From positions 1-6,361 of the forward strand of contig JALNXV010000216.1 in the NCBI GenBank assembly GCA_023230175.1: a DNA stretch of 6,361 nt, read 5' to 3'. Within the stretch, counting starts at the first letter, position 1. Every line of letters starts with the position of its first letter. This DNA comes from Candidatus Cloacimonadota bacterium. GTDB taxonomy: Bacteria > Cloacimonadota > Cloacimonadia > Cloacimonadales > WRIO01. Under the pieces are notes generated by a model. It had not been told where the DNA came from. It searched no databases and saw only the letters and a program-made list of their open reading frames with translations. A program made the translations under genes and the position numbers. Below are positions 1-6,361 of the stretch, piece after piece.

Positions 1-3000
1 ACTTCCGGTAACGGAAAAGTAATAACCCTTATCGGTGGAGATGGTATTGGAAAAGATGATTTATTAACATTATTTAAATATCATTTCTTTACCAATCAAT
101 TTTATATCTTTGACTATACTTGTTCTGCTATTCATAAAGACCCATTCTTTGCATTAATAAAAGAATTCAGTTCATCAACTCTCAACAATGAAAGAAAAAA
201 TACAATCTTTGAAAATATTTCGATTAGATTTAAAAAATTCCTTGAAGAATCAGAAGAAATCGCTAATACATTATCAGAAGATTTAACAAAAAGCCAAAAT
301 GATTACGAATCCGCAAAAAGCTTTTTAACTATTTTATCTCAAGAAAAACCTCTAATATTCATCATTAGAGCCGGTCAATATCTTACTACAGAATCTATTG
401 AATTTGTTAATTATATATCATCTTTAGTTTCTGACAAACCAATGTTAATTATCATAAGTGTTAATGACCCAACTGTAATTAAAGGCTTAATTCATAGTGT
501 CCATATAAAAGTGTCTCCCTTAAACTTTGAAGAAATTAAAAATTATATTCAAAATCTCCTAAATGTTAATCCACCCGAAGAATTCATAAATCATATTCAA
601 TACCGTTCCTCAGGAAACCCCTTTTTTATAAGAGAAATTTTAATTGATCTACTTGAAAAAAAACTATTACTTAAAAACAAACAACTAAACTTTAATATAG
701 ATTTCGATAATTACATCTTACCTGAACATTTAATCCATTCTATTTATAACAGGATGAGCCATTTAGAATTAGATACTTATAAATACTTACAAAAACTTTC
801 TGTAATACAAACTCCAATAACAAAAGAATTAATTTCTGAAATCCTTAAAATTAACCAAAAAACTCTATTTAATATACTACAAAATTCAATTAATAATGAA
901 ATCTTAATCGAAAAAACCGTAAATACAGAATCACACAAGATTAGTCACAAGCATACAAATAATATTATTGAAAAATCAAACAGTCATAATATTATAATTT
1001 ATGACTTTACCTTCCCTGAGGTAAAACAAAGACTACTAAGAGAATGTAGTAAAAATGAAAAAATCAAGATTTCAGAAAAATTAATCAATTACTATGATAA
1101 TAGTGACAAATTAAACCCAAGCAAAGATAATCAATTTAACCTGATAAACCCTATATCTTATTCTATTGATTCCGTACTCGACATACCTATTTGTAAAGGG
1201 ATTATCAAAAACTCTGAAATGGGTAATAATTACGTTTCTATCCGCAAATATAGAATGAAACTGTTTCAATTGTACAGCAATAGATATGACCAGATAAATG
1301 CTTTTGATGAAATTTGTAAAATATTATTACTTGATTTTACTCCAGAAATTGAAGTAGCAGAATTCAATATCAGAACAGACCTTCTATTGTTTATTGAAAA
1401 AACTGACCTGACAGGAAGAATAGATGAAGCCTTTAAGCTTTTAAAAAGAATAAAACCTCGAGAAGACTTATTTGAATGGCATTACGCATATTCATCTTTA
1501 TATTTCAGAAGTGAAAGATTTACTTTAGCTGAAACTCAACTACGTCAAGCATTACCCTTAGCAATTACAGGCAGACAACAAATAAGACTGTTAACAGATT
1601 TATCAGTTATATACATTGTTTTAGGACAATTTGACTCAGCAAAAAACCTATTTGATCGATTATCAAATATCACCATAGACAAAGATTTAGAAATTAAATA
1701 TTTTGATCGTTACGGTATGTACTTAACAAATCTTGGAAAAGACGAAGAAGCTATTGTTTGGTATGAAGACTCTATCAATAAAGTATTAAATAATGATGAC
1801 TCTTACAAAACCCCTATAAATACCTTCCCAACACATCATATCACCCCGGGAAGTTTAGGCTCATTATACAACAATTTAGGTATCATATACTGTAGATATA
1901 AAATGTATGCAGAAGCACAACAATTATTTTTAAGTTGTAAGAAAGAATGGGAAAAGATTAATTACGATAGACTCTTAGGTACTTTATATAACAATATAGG
2001 AGATATGTCATTACGACAAGGTGATACTATCAATGCTCTTGAAAATTTCAAAAAAGCAGAGAATATTTCCAGAAAAATTGGGAACAAGAGAAGCTTGTGC
2101 TTAGCTTATGTAAATTATGGTGAAAGCAATATTAAATTAGGCAAATTTACTGAAGCAGAACATAACCTAATCGAAGCAAAAAAAATTATTTCTGAAATAG
2201 AACATCAATCACTGAATCAAGCTATTAATAACAATCTGGCATTAGCCAAAAATAAAATCTATGGCTTTCATCACTTTTATAATTTTATTAAAAGTGATTT
2301 CCCGGACTTATTATTATGGGGAATATCTTCTTCAAAAACAAATAACAAAAAAGAAGAAACATCAAATAAACTATTCTTTACACAAATTAATCCATTGATT
2401 AAGAGTTATTTATTTTTCCTTTTTGAAATAGGAGATATAGAAAAACTTGAATACATCCTATACAAAGACATAAATTTTTCTCAAACCCAAGATGAAGACT
2501 TTTATTATCAATTATTAGCAATGATATCCATTCTAAAAAATGATTATGATACTGCAATAGAAAATTTTAAATTAGCCTTAGATTTTGCTGAGAAATCTTC
2601 AAGCTTTTATGCCTTATCTATCATATATTTAAACATTGCTGTTTGTCATACATTAAATAATTCAATCTTAAAAGCTATGGAACATATCAGTAAAGCAGAA
2701 TTTTTAATAAATAGCTATAGTTATTTTTACTGGAAAATTGTTAAAGATATAACCACCATCAAAATCAACTTGTTAAATAAAGACATACCTTTAAGAAAAA
2801 TCTTAAGGGAAGTTCATAACTTGCTGCCTATAGTAAAAAATAATCATTATTTCTTATTAGAAATTGAAATTTATGCTATACTTGTAGAAATCTATAAGTC
2901 TTTAAATTCTAACCAGTTTGCCCTATCATATTTCAAAACATACCAAGAAAAAGTTTATGAATCAGTAAAACAATTACCTGAATACGAACAAAAGATATAC

Positions 3001-5034
3001 ATCAAACGAAAAAAAGCGAATATTAATGATTTTAAAAATGTACACCTCTGCACTATTGTTCTAAGATCTAATATTAAATCTTCTGAATGGAATAAACAAA
3101 TACTACCTTTATTACGCCTTGAAGATACAGAAAGAATCAAATTTTTCTTGAATAAAAAAATATCTGATTATTTTTGTCCATTCTCTTATGCAATTATAAT
3201 CATTAATACCAATAATATCGCCAATCCTAAAACTCAAAATAATAAAAACACTCAAGACAATCCTCAAACCAATAAACTTCTTGAAGAATCAACAAAAACT
3301 GAATTACAATCTACTCCTTCCTCATATTTTTTAAGTAATTATTCTATCTACTTACAAGATAATTTTGACTCAGAATCTATTGAAAACTCTCAAATGTTAG
3401 AACTGATAAGAAAATCTATCGAAAACGATAAAACAATTTCACTGAAGCACAATAGCAAACATACACTTATTTCTCCTATTTTACTTAAGACTTCAAAGAT
3501 TGGTTTTTTAATTATTCAAGATGCCGGCGAAATGCCGTTTTCTACTTCTGAAATCAAAATGGTACACCAATTTAGTTATCATTTATCTACTATGTTAATT
3601 AGATTATCAGAGTTTGATGAAGTCAATCAAAAAGTAGAGTTAATGAGAAAATTAATGGAAGTCACCTCTAAGATGATGAAAGAGTATGATTTAGAAAAAA
3701 TTGAATATGAATTAGTAAAAGAAATAATCAATATATCAAATGCAAAAAGAGGCTTTTTAATAAAAAAAGATAAATCCGGAAACTACTATTTCTCAGTCGC
3801 TTTAGATGATGAAAATCAAGTTTTAAACAATGCTTCAAATTTCTCCAAAACAACAGTTAGTGAAGTACAAACTACAAAACATCCTGTTTTTATAACAAAT
3901 TATTTAGATGAAGTAAAAAAAATAAATCTTGATAATTATGAACAAAATGAAGATATAGGTAATCTATATTTAAAAAGTAATATTAATGATAAAGGAGAAT
4001 TAAATAGTTTTTACACAAAACATTCTTATACTACACTTGATAATCAAGCTAATTCATTATATTGTGCACCAATTATCATTGATAATGAAATATATGCATT
4101 GCTATATTTAGATAATCTCGGTGAAAAAAAATCTAATTTAAAAATTAGAAATGATATGATGAATATGTTTTTAATGCAAGTTAGTCTTGCATTAAACAAT
4201 GCAAAAACTTACCAATCATTAATGACAAAAAACTGGGAATTACACACTTTAGACTCTATGAAAAATGATTTCATCTCAGTAGTTTCTCATGAGCTTAATA
4301 CGCCTCTTATCACACTTCAAGGATATATTCAAAGACTTAAAAAGAATGTTGATCCGATTGACATTGAAACCTCAGATTTATTACTCAAAGTTGACAAAAG
4401 CACCAAAAAACTCATTGCTACGATACAAGACATTATGAGTTTAAATAGATACAACTCAAGTACAAAATTAAAACTCGAAAAATATGACTTAACTGAAACA
4501 CTAAAGGGTATCTATTATGAAGCTGAATTATTAAGCAAACAAAGAAAAATGCGTTTAAATTTAGAAATTGAGGAAGAACTTCCTCTTGTAGAAATAGATT
4601 GGCAATCTTTTCATATTATGATATTAAACATTATGATGAATGCAATTAGATTTACTGCTGACTACGGCTCTATTACTTTAGGTGCAAGAAAGGCTACATT
4701 TCCTCATGAGAAGATAGATGAAATAGATAAAGACACAAACATTACGACTTCAAAAGACTCAATTATAATCTATATTCAAGATAATGGCATCGGAATACCT
4801 GAACACGAACACGACAATGTCTTTAAAGCTTTTTATGAGATTGGGGACATATATTCTCATCGTTCCGGTTTTTTAGAATTTAGAAGTGGTGGACTTGGAA
4901 TAGGTCTTGCTATTTCTAAAAGAATAGTAGAACTTCATCAAGGTAAGATTTGGCTAAAAAGTAAAGAAAGAGAAGGCACAACTGTCTTTATTTCTGTTCC
5001 TATACCGGTTATCGATGAGACTAACAACAATTAA
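1..5034 (+). CDS. Giant STAND/AAA_16 NTPase-TPR-GAF-histidine kinase, 5' partial
   Basis: The frame is open from base 1 to the TAA at 5032-5034, so the true start is upstream; the ATG at 442 is internal, because conserved NTPase sequence precedes it. Residues are counted from base 1. Domains in order: degenerate P-loop NTPase of AAA_16/STAND type (about 7-220, with the family motif GNPFF at 205-209); winged-helix-like part beginning LPEHL at 240; TPR array (about 488-988); degenerate GAF-like domain (about 1041-1203); second GAF (about 1221-1405); HisKA with H-box SHELNTPL (His1430); HATPase_c with N-box (Asn1547), G1 DNGIGIP and G2 GGLGIGLA. No transmembrane segment or signal peptide is visible, so it should act in the cytoplasm. 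The order matches PknK-like hybrid sensor kinases, where the TPR and GAF parts sense ligands or partners and the C-terminus autophosphorylates on His. An N-terminal Ser/Thr kinase domain is common in that family but lies outside the window if present. No receiver domain follows. The domain call is firm; signal and target are unknown. Confidence 0.9.
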   Translation, partial: TSGNGKVITLIGGDGIGKDDLLTLFKYHFFTNQFYIFDYTCSAIHKDPFFALIKEFSSSTLNNERKNTIFENISIRFKKFLEESEEIANTLSEDLTKSQNDYESAKSFLTILSQEKPLIFIIRAGQYLTTESIEFVNYISSLVSDKPMLIIISVNDPTVIKGLIHSVHIKVSPLNFEEIKNYIQNLLNVNPPEEFINHIQYRSSGNPFFIREILIDLLEKKLLLKNKQLNFNIDFDNYILPEHLIHSIYNRMSHLELDTYKYLQKLSVIQTPITKELISEILKINQKTLFNILQNSINNEILIEKTVNTESHKISHKHTNNIIEKSNSHNIIIYDFTFPEVKQRLLRECSKNEKIKISEKLINYYDNSDKLNPSKDNQFNLINPISYSIDSVLDIPICKGIIKNSEMGNNYVSIRKYRMKLFQLYSNRYDQINAFDEICKILLLDFTPEIEVAEFNIRTDLLLFIEKTDLTGRIDEAFKLLKRIKPREDLFEWHYAYSSLYFRSERFTLAETQLRQALPLAITGRQQIRLLTDLSVIYIVLGQFDSAKNLFDRLSNITIDKDLEIKYFDRYGMYLTNLGKDEEAIVWYEDSINKVLNNDDSYKTPINTFPTHHITPGSLGSLYNNLGIIYCRYKMYAEAQQLFLSCKKEWEKINYDRLLGTLYNNIGDMSLRQGDTINALENFKKAENISRKIGNKRSLCLAYVNYGESNIKLGKFTEAEHNLIEAKKIISEIEHQSLNQAINNNLALAKNKIYGFHHFYNFIKSDFPDLLLWGISSSKTNNKKEETSNKLFFTQINPLIKSYLFFLFEIGDIEKLEYILYKDINFSQTQDEDFYYQLLAMISILKNDYDTAIENFKLALDFAEKSSSFYALSIIYLNIAVCHTLNNSILKAMEHISKAEFLINSYSYFYWKIVKDITTIKINLLNKDIPLRKILREVHNLLPIVKNNHYFLLEIEIYAILVEIYKSLNSNQFALSYFKTYQEKVYESVKQLPEYEQKIYIKRKKANINDFKNVHLCTIVLRSNIKSSEWNKQILPLLRLEDTERIKFFLNKKISDYFCPFSYAIIIINTNNIANPKTQNNKNTQDNPQTNKLLEESTKTELQSTPSSYFLSNYSIYLQDNFDSESIENSQMLELIRKSIENDKTISLKHNSKHTLISPILLKTSKIGFLIIQDAGEMPFSTSEIKMVHQFSYHLSTMLIRLSEFDEVNQKVELMRKLMEVTSKMMKEYDLEKIEYELVKEIINISNAKRGFLIKKDKSGNYYFSVALDDENQVLNNASNFSKTTVSEVQTTKHPVFITNYLDEVKKINLDNYEQNEDIGNLYLKSNINDKGELNSFYTKHSYTTLDNQANSLYCAPIIIDNEIYALLYLDNLGEKKSNLKIRNDMMNMFLMQVSLALNNAKTYQSLMTKNWELHTLDSMKNDFISVVSHELNTPLITLQGYIQRLKKNVDPIDIETSDLLLKVDKSTKKLIATIQDIMSLNRYNSSTKLKLEKYDLTETLKGIYYEAELLSKQRKMRLNLEIEEELPLVEIDWQSFHIMILNIMMNAIRFTADYGSITLGARKATFPHEKIDEIDKDTNITTSKDSIIIYIQDNGIGIPEHEHDNVFKAFYEIGDIYSHRSGFLEFRSGGLGIGLAISKRIVELHQGKIWLKSKEREGTTVFISVPIPVIDETNNN
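19..660 (+). other. Degenerate AAA_16/STAND NTPase module of the kinase
   Basis: This is the nucleotide-binding part of the large kinase. Seen: strand VITLI is followed by a P-loop GGDGIGKD (bases 34-57), with the invariant Lys (52-54) but Asp (55-57) where Ser/Thr normally coordinates magnesium. The Walker B position PLIFIIRAGQYL (349-384) carries Arg-Ala where the family has Asp-Asp. The later motif SGNPFFIREIL (from 610) is well kept and secures the family call. Inference: fold retained, ATP hydrolysis probably lost; nucleotide binding may or may not remain. Confidence 0.75.
718..1095 (+). other. Winged-helix-like region following the NTPase module
   Basis: LPEHLIHSIYNRMSHLE (from 718) matches the usual segment after AAA_16 modules, where a conserved Leu-Pro begins a helical winged-helix-like domain. 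YDFTFPEVKQRLL (1000-1038) corresponds to the family's 'F-x-H-x-x-hydrophobic-R' segment, but the customary His is Phe here (1012-1014). Between the two lies a polar His/Asn/Ser-rich stretch (about 930-990) that looks like an inserted loop. The boundaries are approximate. Confidence 0.55.
1462..2964 (+). other. TPR array (about nine tetratricopeptide-like repeats) in the kinase
   Basis: Successive helical pairs show TPR spacing and signature residues, for example YSSLYFRSERFTLAETQL, LSVIYIVLGQFDSAKNLF, YNNLGIIYCRYKMYAEAQ, YNNIGDMSLRQGDTINAL and YVNYGESNIKLGKFTEAE. A second group follows after a less regular stretch near 2230-2480, with LAMISILKNDYDTAIENF and a final repeat ending around 2964. 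The repeats are at protein level only and are diverged in DNA. TPR arrays bind protein partners; in STAND-type proteins they usually serve as the sensor or autoinhibitory arm. The exact number of repeats is uncertain. Confidence 0.85.
3121..3609 (+). other. Degenerate GAF-like domain with Asn/Gln/Thr-rich insert
   Basis: The C-terminal half reads like a GAF domain: a strand LISPILL, then KIGFLIIQDAG, then the helix-starting FSTSEIKMVHQFSYHLST. The N-terminal half is reduced to a strand SYAIIIINT, and the two are separated by a low-complexity Asn, Gln, Thr, Lys and Glu stretch encoded by about 3205-3318. No ligand-binding residue can be identified. It could equally be an unrelated alpha/beta linker domain. 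Confidence 0.5.
3661..4215 (+). other. GAF domain in the kinase
   Basis: The segment begins with the typical helix EYDLEKIEYELVKEIINISN, continues with the strand GFLIKK, and closes with SLYCAPIIIDNEIYALLYLD followed by a long helix that runs into the HisKA domain. This is the standard position of a GAF sensor directly coupled to a kinase core. An extra polar stretch of several dozen residues (about 3900-4040) sits before the closing strands. The ligand cannot be predicted. Confidence 0.8.
4249..5010 (+). other. Histidine kinase core (HisKA plus HATPase_c), motifs intact
   Basis: H-box FISVVSHELNTPL places the phospho-accepting His at bases 4288-4290. The N-box ILNIMMNAIRFT lies at 4621-4656, G1 DNGIGIP at 4780-4800, the F-box-like VFKAFYEIGD follows, and G2 GGLGIGLA is at 4888-4911, ending with the usual RIVELHQGKIWLKS and VFISVPI strands. 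All catalytic motifs are present, so autokinase activity is expected. The N-box to G1 spacing (47 residues) seems somewhat long because of a charged insert around 4695-4755. Confidence 0.95.
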
Positions 5035-5052
5035 TAAATGAGATTTGAAAGC

Positions 5053-5057
5053 AGGAA
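5053..5057 (+). promoter_or_regulatory. Possible Shine-Dalgarno (AGGAA) for the downstream gene
   Basis: AGGAA lies only two bases before the ATG at 5060, closer than the usual 5-9 bases, so it is a weak argument. It is still the only purine-rich candidate near the start. The alternative TTG at 5045 has no good ribosome binding site in front of it. Confidence 0.35.
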
Positions 5058-5059
5058 GT

Positions 5060-6112
5060 ATGAGTAAAAGCACTAATCAAACAAATATGTTTAATTTAGA
5101 TAATTTATTTAGAAAAGAATCAAAAGCTTACATTGTCTTGCCTGAACTACATATCTTAAAATTTGATTTCTTTAAATTGATTTTAGAAATCATTAACTAT
5201 TACGAGCATACTACGTTTATTTGTAACAAATTTGAACTCTCTTTTTATAAAATACTTTTTGAAAAATCAAACTCTTTAGAATCCTTTAAAGACAAAATCA
5301 ATTTTGACTTTTATCACACTTTGACCTTCAAACATCTTATCACACAGGATTGTTTAATATTTGACTTTTTTGTCATCCAAGGGAGAAATAAGCCTGATTT
5401 CCCTACTGCAGAACATCATATATTAAAAAGCTTTAAACATAAAAGAGCAATCTATTGTGCTTTAAATGAATATTCAGACATTAATTTTACCGAACAGGAA
5501 AATAAACAAAAACCTGAAACTAAAGATCTTCTTACTGCTAATATTGAATATACAAAAAAATTATTAAATTTCATTAATCATTCAACCATATCATCAACTT
5601 CCAATGGTCAAAACAATATAATTCCATTTAATCATAGCGATATACTTAAATCATTAAATAATATAAATCTATCAGAAAAAACTATTATCAATTCATCAAA
5701 CTTAATTAACAAAAAGATAAATCAAATTTTAAGTATTGATAAAAATATCCCAATCAATGTAGTTTATTTAAAAAAGATTATCAATGAATTCAAAATTAAT
5801 TCATTCCTTAAAAAAAACAACATAAAAGAGTTTTTAATAGTTATTAGTAAACATTTTAATAACAATAACTTCATAACATCTGCCATTACAACAAAACTTC
5901 AAGACAATAACAAAATAATCTTAATTAATGATTACGATTTCACTGACATATTATCACTTGAACTAATCGCTAAATCAATATCTTACAATGAAGATATGCA
6001 TTGTCGCACGATTATTAGTAATCTCAGAATCAATCTAAATTTCTTCTCTGTTTATAAAAACTTTTCTAATATATTATTCGAAATTTCTGAGCCTATATAT
6101 TCATCGATATAA
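5060..6112 (+). CDS. Uncharacterised 350-residue protein downstream of the kinase
   Basis: I do not recognise this protein. The ATG at 5060 is preferred over an in-frame TTG at 5045, which would add five residues; a later ATG at 5087 has no ribosome binding site. The first ~140 residues alternate hydrophobic strands and helices (AYIVLPELHIL, TTFICNKFEL, CLIFDFFVIQG, RAIYCALNEY), suggesting an alpha/beta fold. A polar, Asn/Ser/Lys-rich middle (about 145-210) follows, then a mainly helical part with a few strands (EFLIVISKHF, KIILINDYDF, NILFEISEPI). No signal peptide, transmembrane helix, cysteine cluster, P-loop or receiver-type acidic pocket is visible. It starts 25 bases after the kinase stop on the same strand, so co-transcription is likely and it may be a partner or output of the kinase; that is inference from position only. 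Codon use matches the kinase gene. Confidence 0.8.
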   Translation: MSKSTNQTNMFNLDNLFRKESKAYIVLPELHILKFDFFKLILEIINYYEHTTFICNKFELSFYKILFEKSNSLESFKDKINFDFYHTLTFKHLITQDCLIFDFFVIQGRNKPDFPTAEHHILKSFKHKRAIYCALNEYSDINFTEQENKQKPETKDLLTANIEYTKKLLNFINHSTISSTSNGQNNIIPFNHSDILKSLNNINLSEKTIINSSNLINKKINQILSIDKNIPINVVYLKKIINEFKINSFLKKNNIKEFLIVISKHFNNNNFITSAITTKLQDNNKIILINDYDFTDILSLELIAKSISYNEDMHCRTIISNLRINLNFFSVYKNFSNILFEISEPIYSSI

Positions 6113-6131
6113 TTTAAATGAACTTTAGTAA
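6113..6131. other. 19-base convergent intergenic gap, no clear terminator
   Basis: The + strand gene stops at 6112 and the - strand gene at 6132. The gap and its flanks hold only weak AT stems (TTCAT 6100-6104 with ATGAA 6118-6122), with no GC-rich hairpin followed by a T run. I see no intrinsic terminator for either direction. Confidence 0.5.
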
Positions 6132-6361
6132 TTATTGAGTATAAATATCCTTACAAATATTTTCTGCTTTAGCTATAATCTCATTATCTAAACCAAGAAC
6201 TTTTGCAACATATAAAGCTGATTTAGGCACAGCATTATTTTCATTTACTTCAATAGGTTGATAATCCATATAATTATGTAAAATCTTTAGCTTACTATTC
6301 AGATCAATTATATTCTCTTGTTCAAATTCGTTAATAAAATTTTCTTTTAACCCAAGCATTT
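6132..6361 (-). CDS. MutS-superfamily ATPase, C-terminal end only (possibly KamC-type)
   Basis: About 75 C-terminal codons are visible; the gene runs off the right edge, and the Met at 6357-6359 is probably internal. The tail contains NYMDYQPIEV and then VPKSALYVAKVLGLDNEII, followed by AKAENI. This matches the end of MutS-superfamily ATPase domains, where a helix of the form 'A-x-x-V/I-A-x-x-x-G-L-x-x-x-I-I' follows the last strand. Classical MutS usually has Ser-Tyr-Gly before that helix; here it is Pro-Lys-Ser-Ala, and the MDY and LGLD words recall the MutS-like KamC subunit linked to lysine 5,6-aminomutase reactivation in lysine-fermenting anaerobes. The superfamily call is moderate and the KamC subtype is tentative. 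The catalytic Walker motifs lie outside the window. It is convergent with the kinase operon and likely unrelated to it in function. Confidence 0.6.
   Translation of the reverse strand, partial: MLGLKENFINEFEQENIIDLNSKLKILHNYMDYQPIEVNENNAVPKSALYVAKVLGLDNEIIAKAENICKDIYTQ

Noticed and set aside
442..444. ATG at 442 as the start of the kinase
   Set aside because: The frame is open back to base 1 and encodes the P-loop-like and Walker B-like segments upstream of this ATG, so 442 is an internal Met.
2395..2430. Hydrophobic SYLFFLFEIG segment as a membrane helix
   Set aside because: It is too short and is interrupted by charged residues within the helical repeat region; it fits a buried TPR helix.
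2955..3140. 61-codon open frame on the - strand inside the kinase gene
   Set aside because: It is fully antisense to the strongly supported kinase frame, has no recognisable domain, and is explained as a shadow.
5038..5067. ATG at 5038 right after the kinase stop as a gene start
   Set aside because: The frame reaches a stop (TAA) after nine codons; it is in a different frame from the downstream gene.
5060..5500. N-terminal half of the second gene as a receiver domain
   Set aside because: The strand-helix alternation is suggestive, but there is no acidic pair after the first strand, no clear phospho-acceptor Asp at the end of a third strand, and no conserved Thr/Ser-Lys pattern.
6143..6162. 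AAATAT / ATATTT inverted repeat near the convergent gene ends as a terminator
   Set aside because: The stem is six A-T pairs with an eight-base loop, lies within the MutS-like coding tail, and is expected by chance in such AT-rich DNA.

Overview
The window is a compact, very AT-rich bacterial segment (roughly a quarter to 30% G+C by eye, strong preference for TTA, AAA, ATA and AAT codons) that is almost entirely coding. There is no RNA gene, insertion sequence, CRISPR array or long intergenic region. The codon usage and gene types fit a low-GC, probably anaerobic bacterium. I cannot name the taxon from the sequence alone.

Layout: (1) Bases 1-5034, + strand, are one uninterrupted reading frame of 1677 codons that enters from the left edge. 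It encodes a very large soluble signalling protein: a STAND/AAA_16-type NTPase module with its winged-helix part, a long TPR array, a degenerate GAF-like domain split by an Asn/Gln-rich insert, a second GAF domain, and a complete C-terminal histidine kinase core (HisKA plus HATPase_c). This order is that of the PknK-like multidomain regulators which often also carry an N-terminal Ser/Thr kinase; whether that domain exists here lies outside the window. (2) Bases 5060-6112, + strand, follow after 25 bases and encode a 350-residue protein I do not recognise, probably co-transcribed with the kinase. (3) Bases 6132-6361, - strand, are the C-terminal end of a MutS-superfamily protein, convergent with the first two genes. 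Its tail looks more like the KamC-type (lysine 5,6-aminomutase reactivase) branch than classical MutS.

The most notable observation is that the NTPase module of the giant kinase keeps its overall family pattern but has lost key catalytic residues: the P-loop Ser/Thr is Asp, and the Walker B acidic pair is Arg-Ala. The histidine kinase motifs at the other end of the same protein are all intact. This suggests that a once ATP-driven STAND switch has become a non-hydrolysing scaffold or sensor in front of a working kinase. No response regulator is encoded in the window, and the small downstream gene is an uncharacterised candidate partner.
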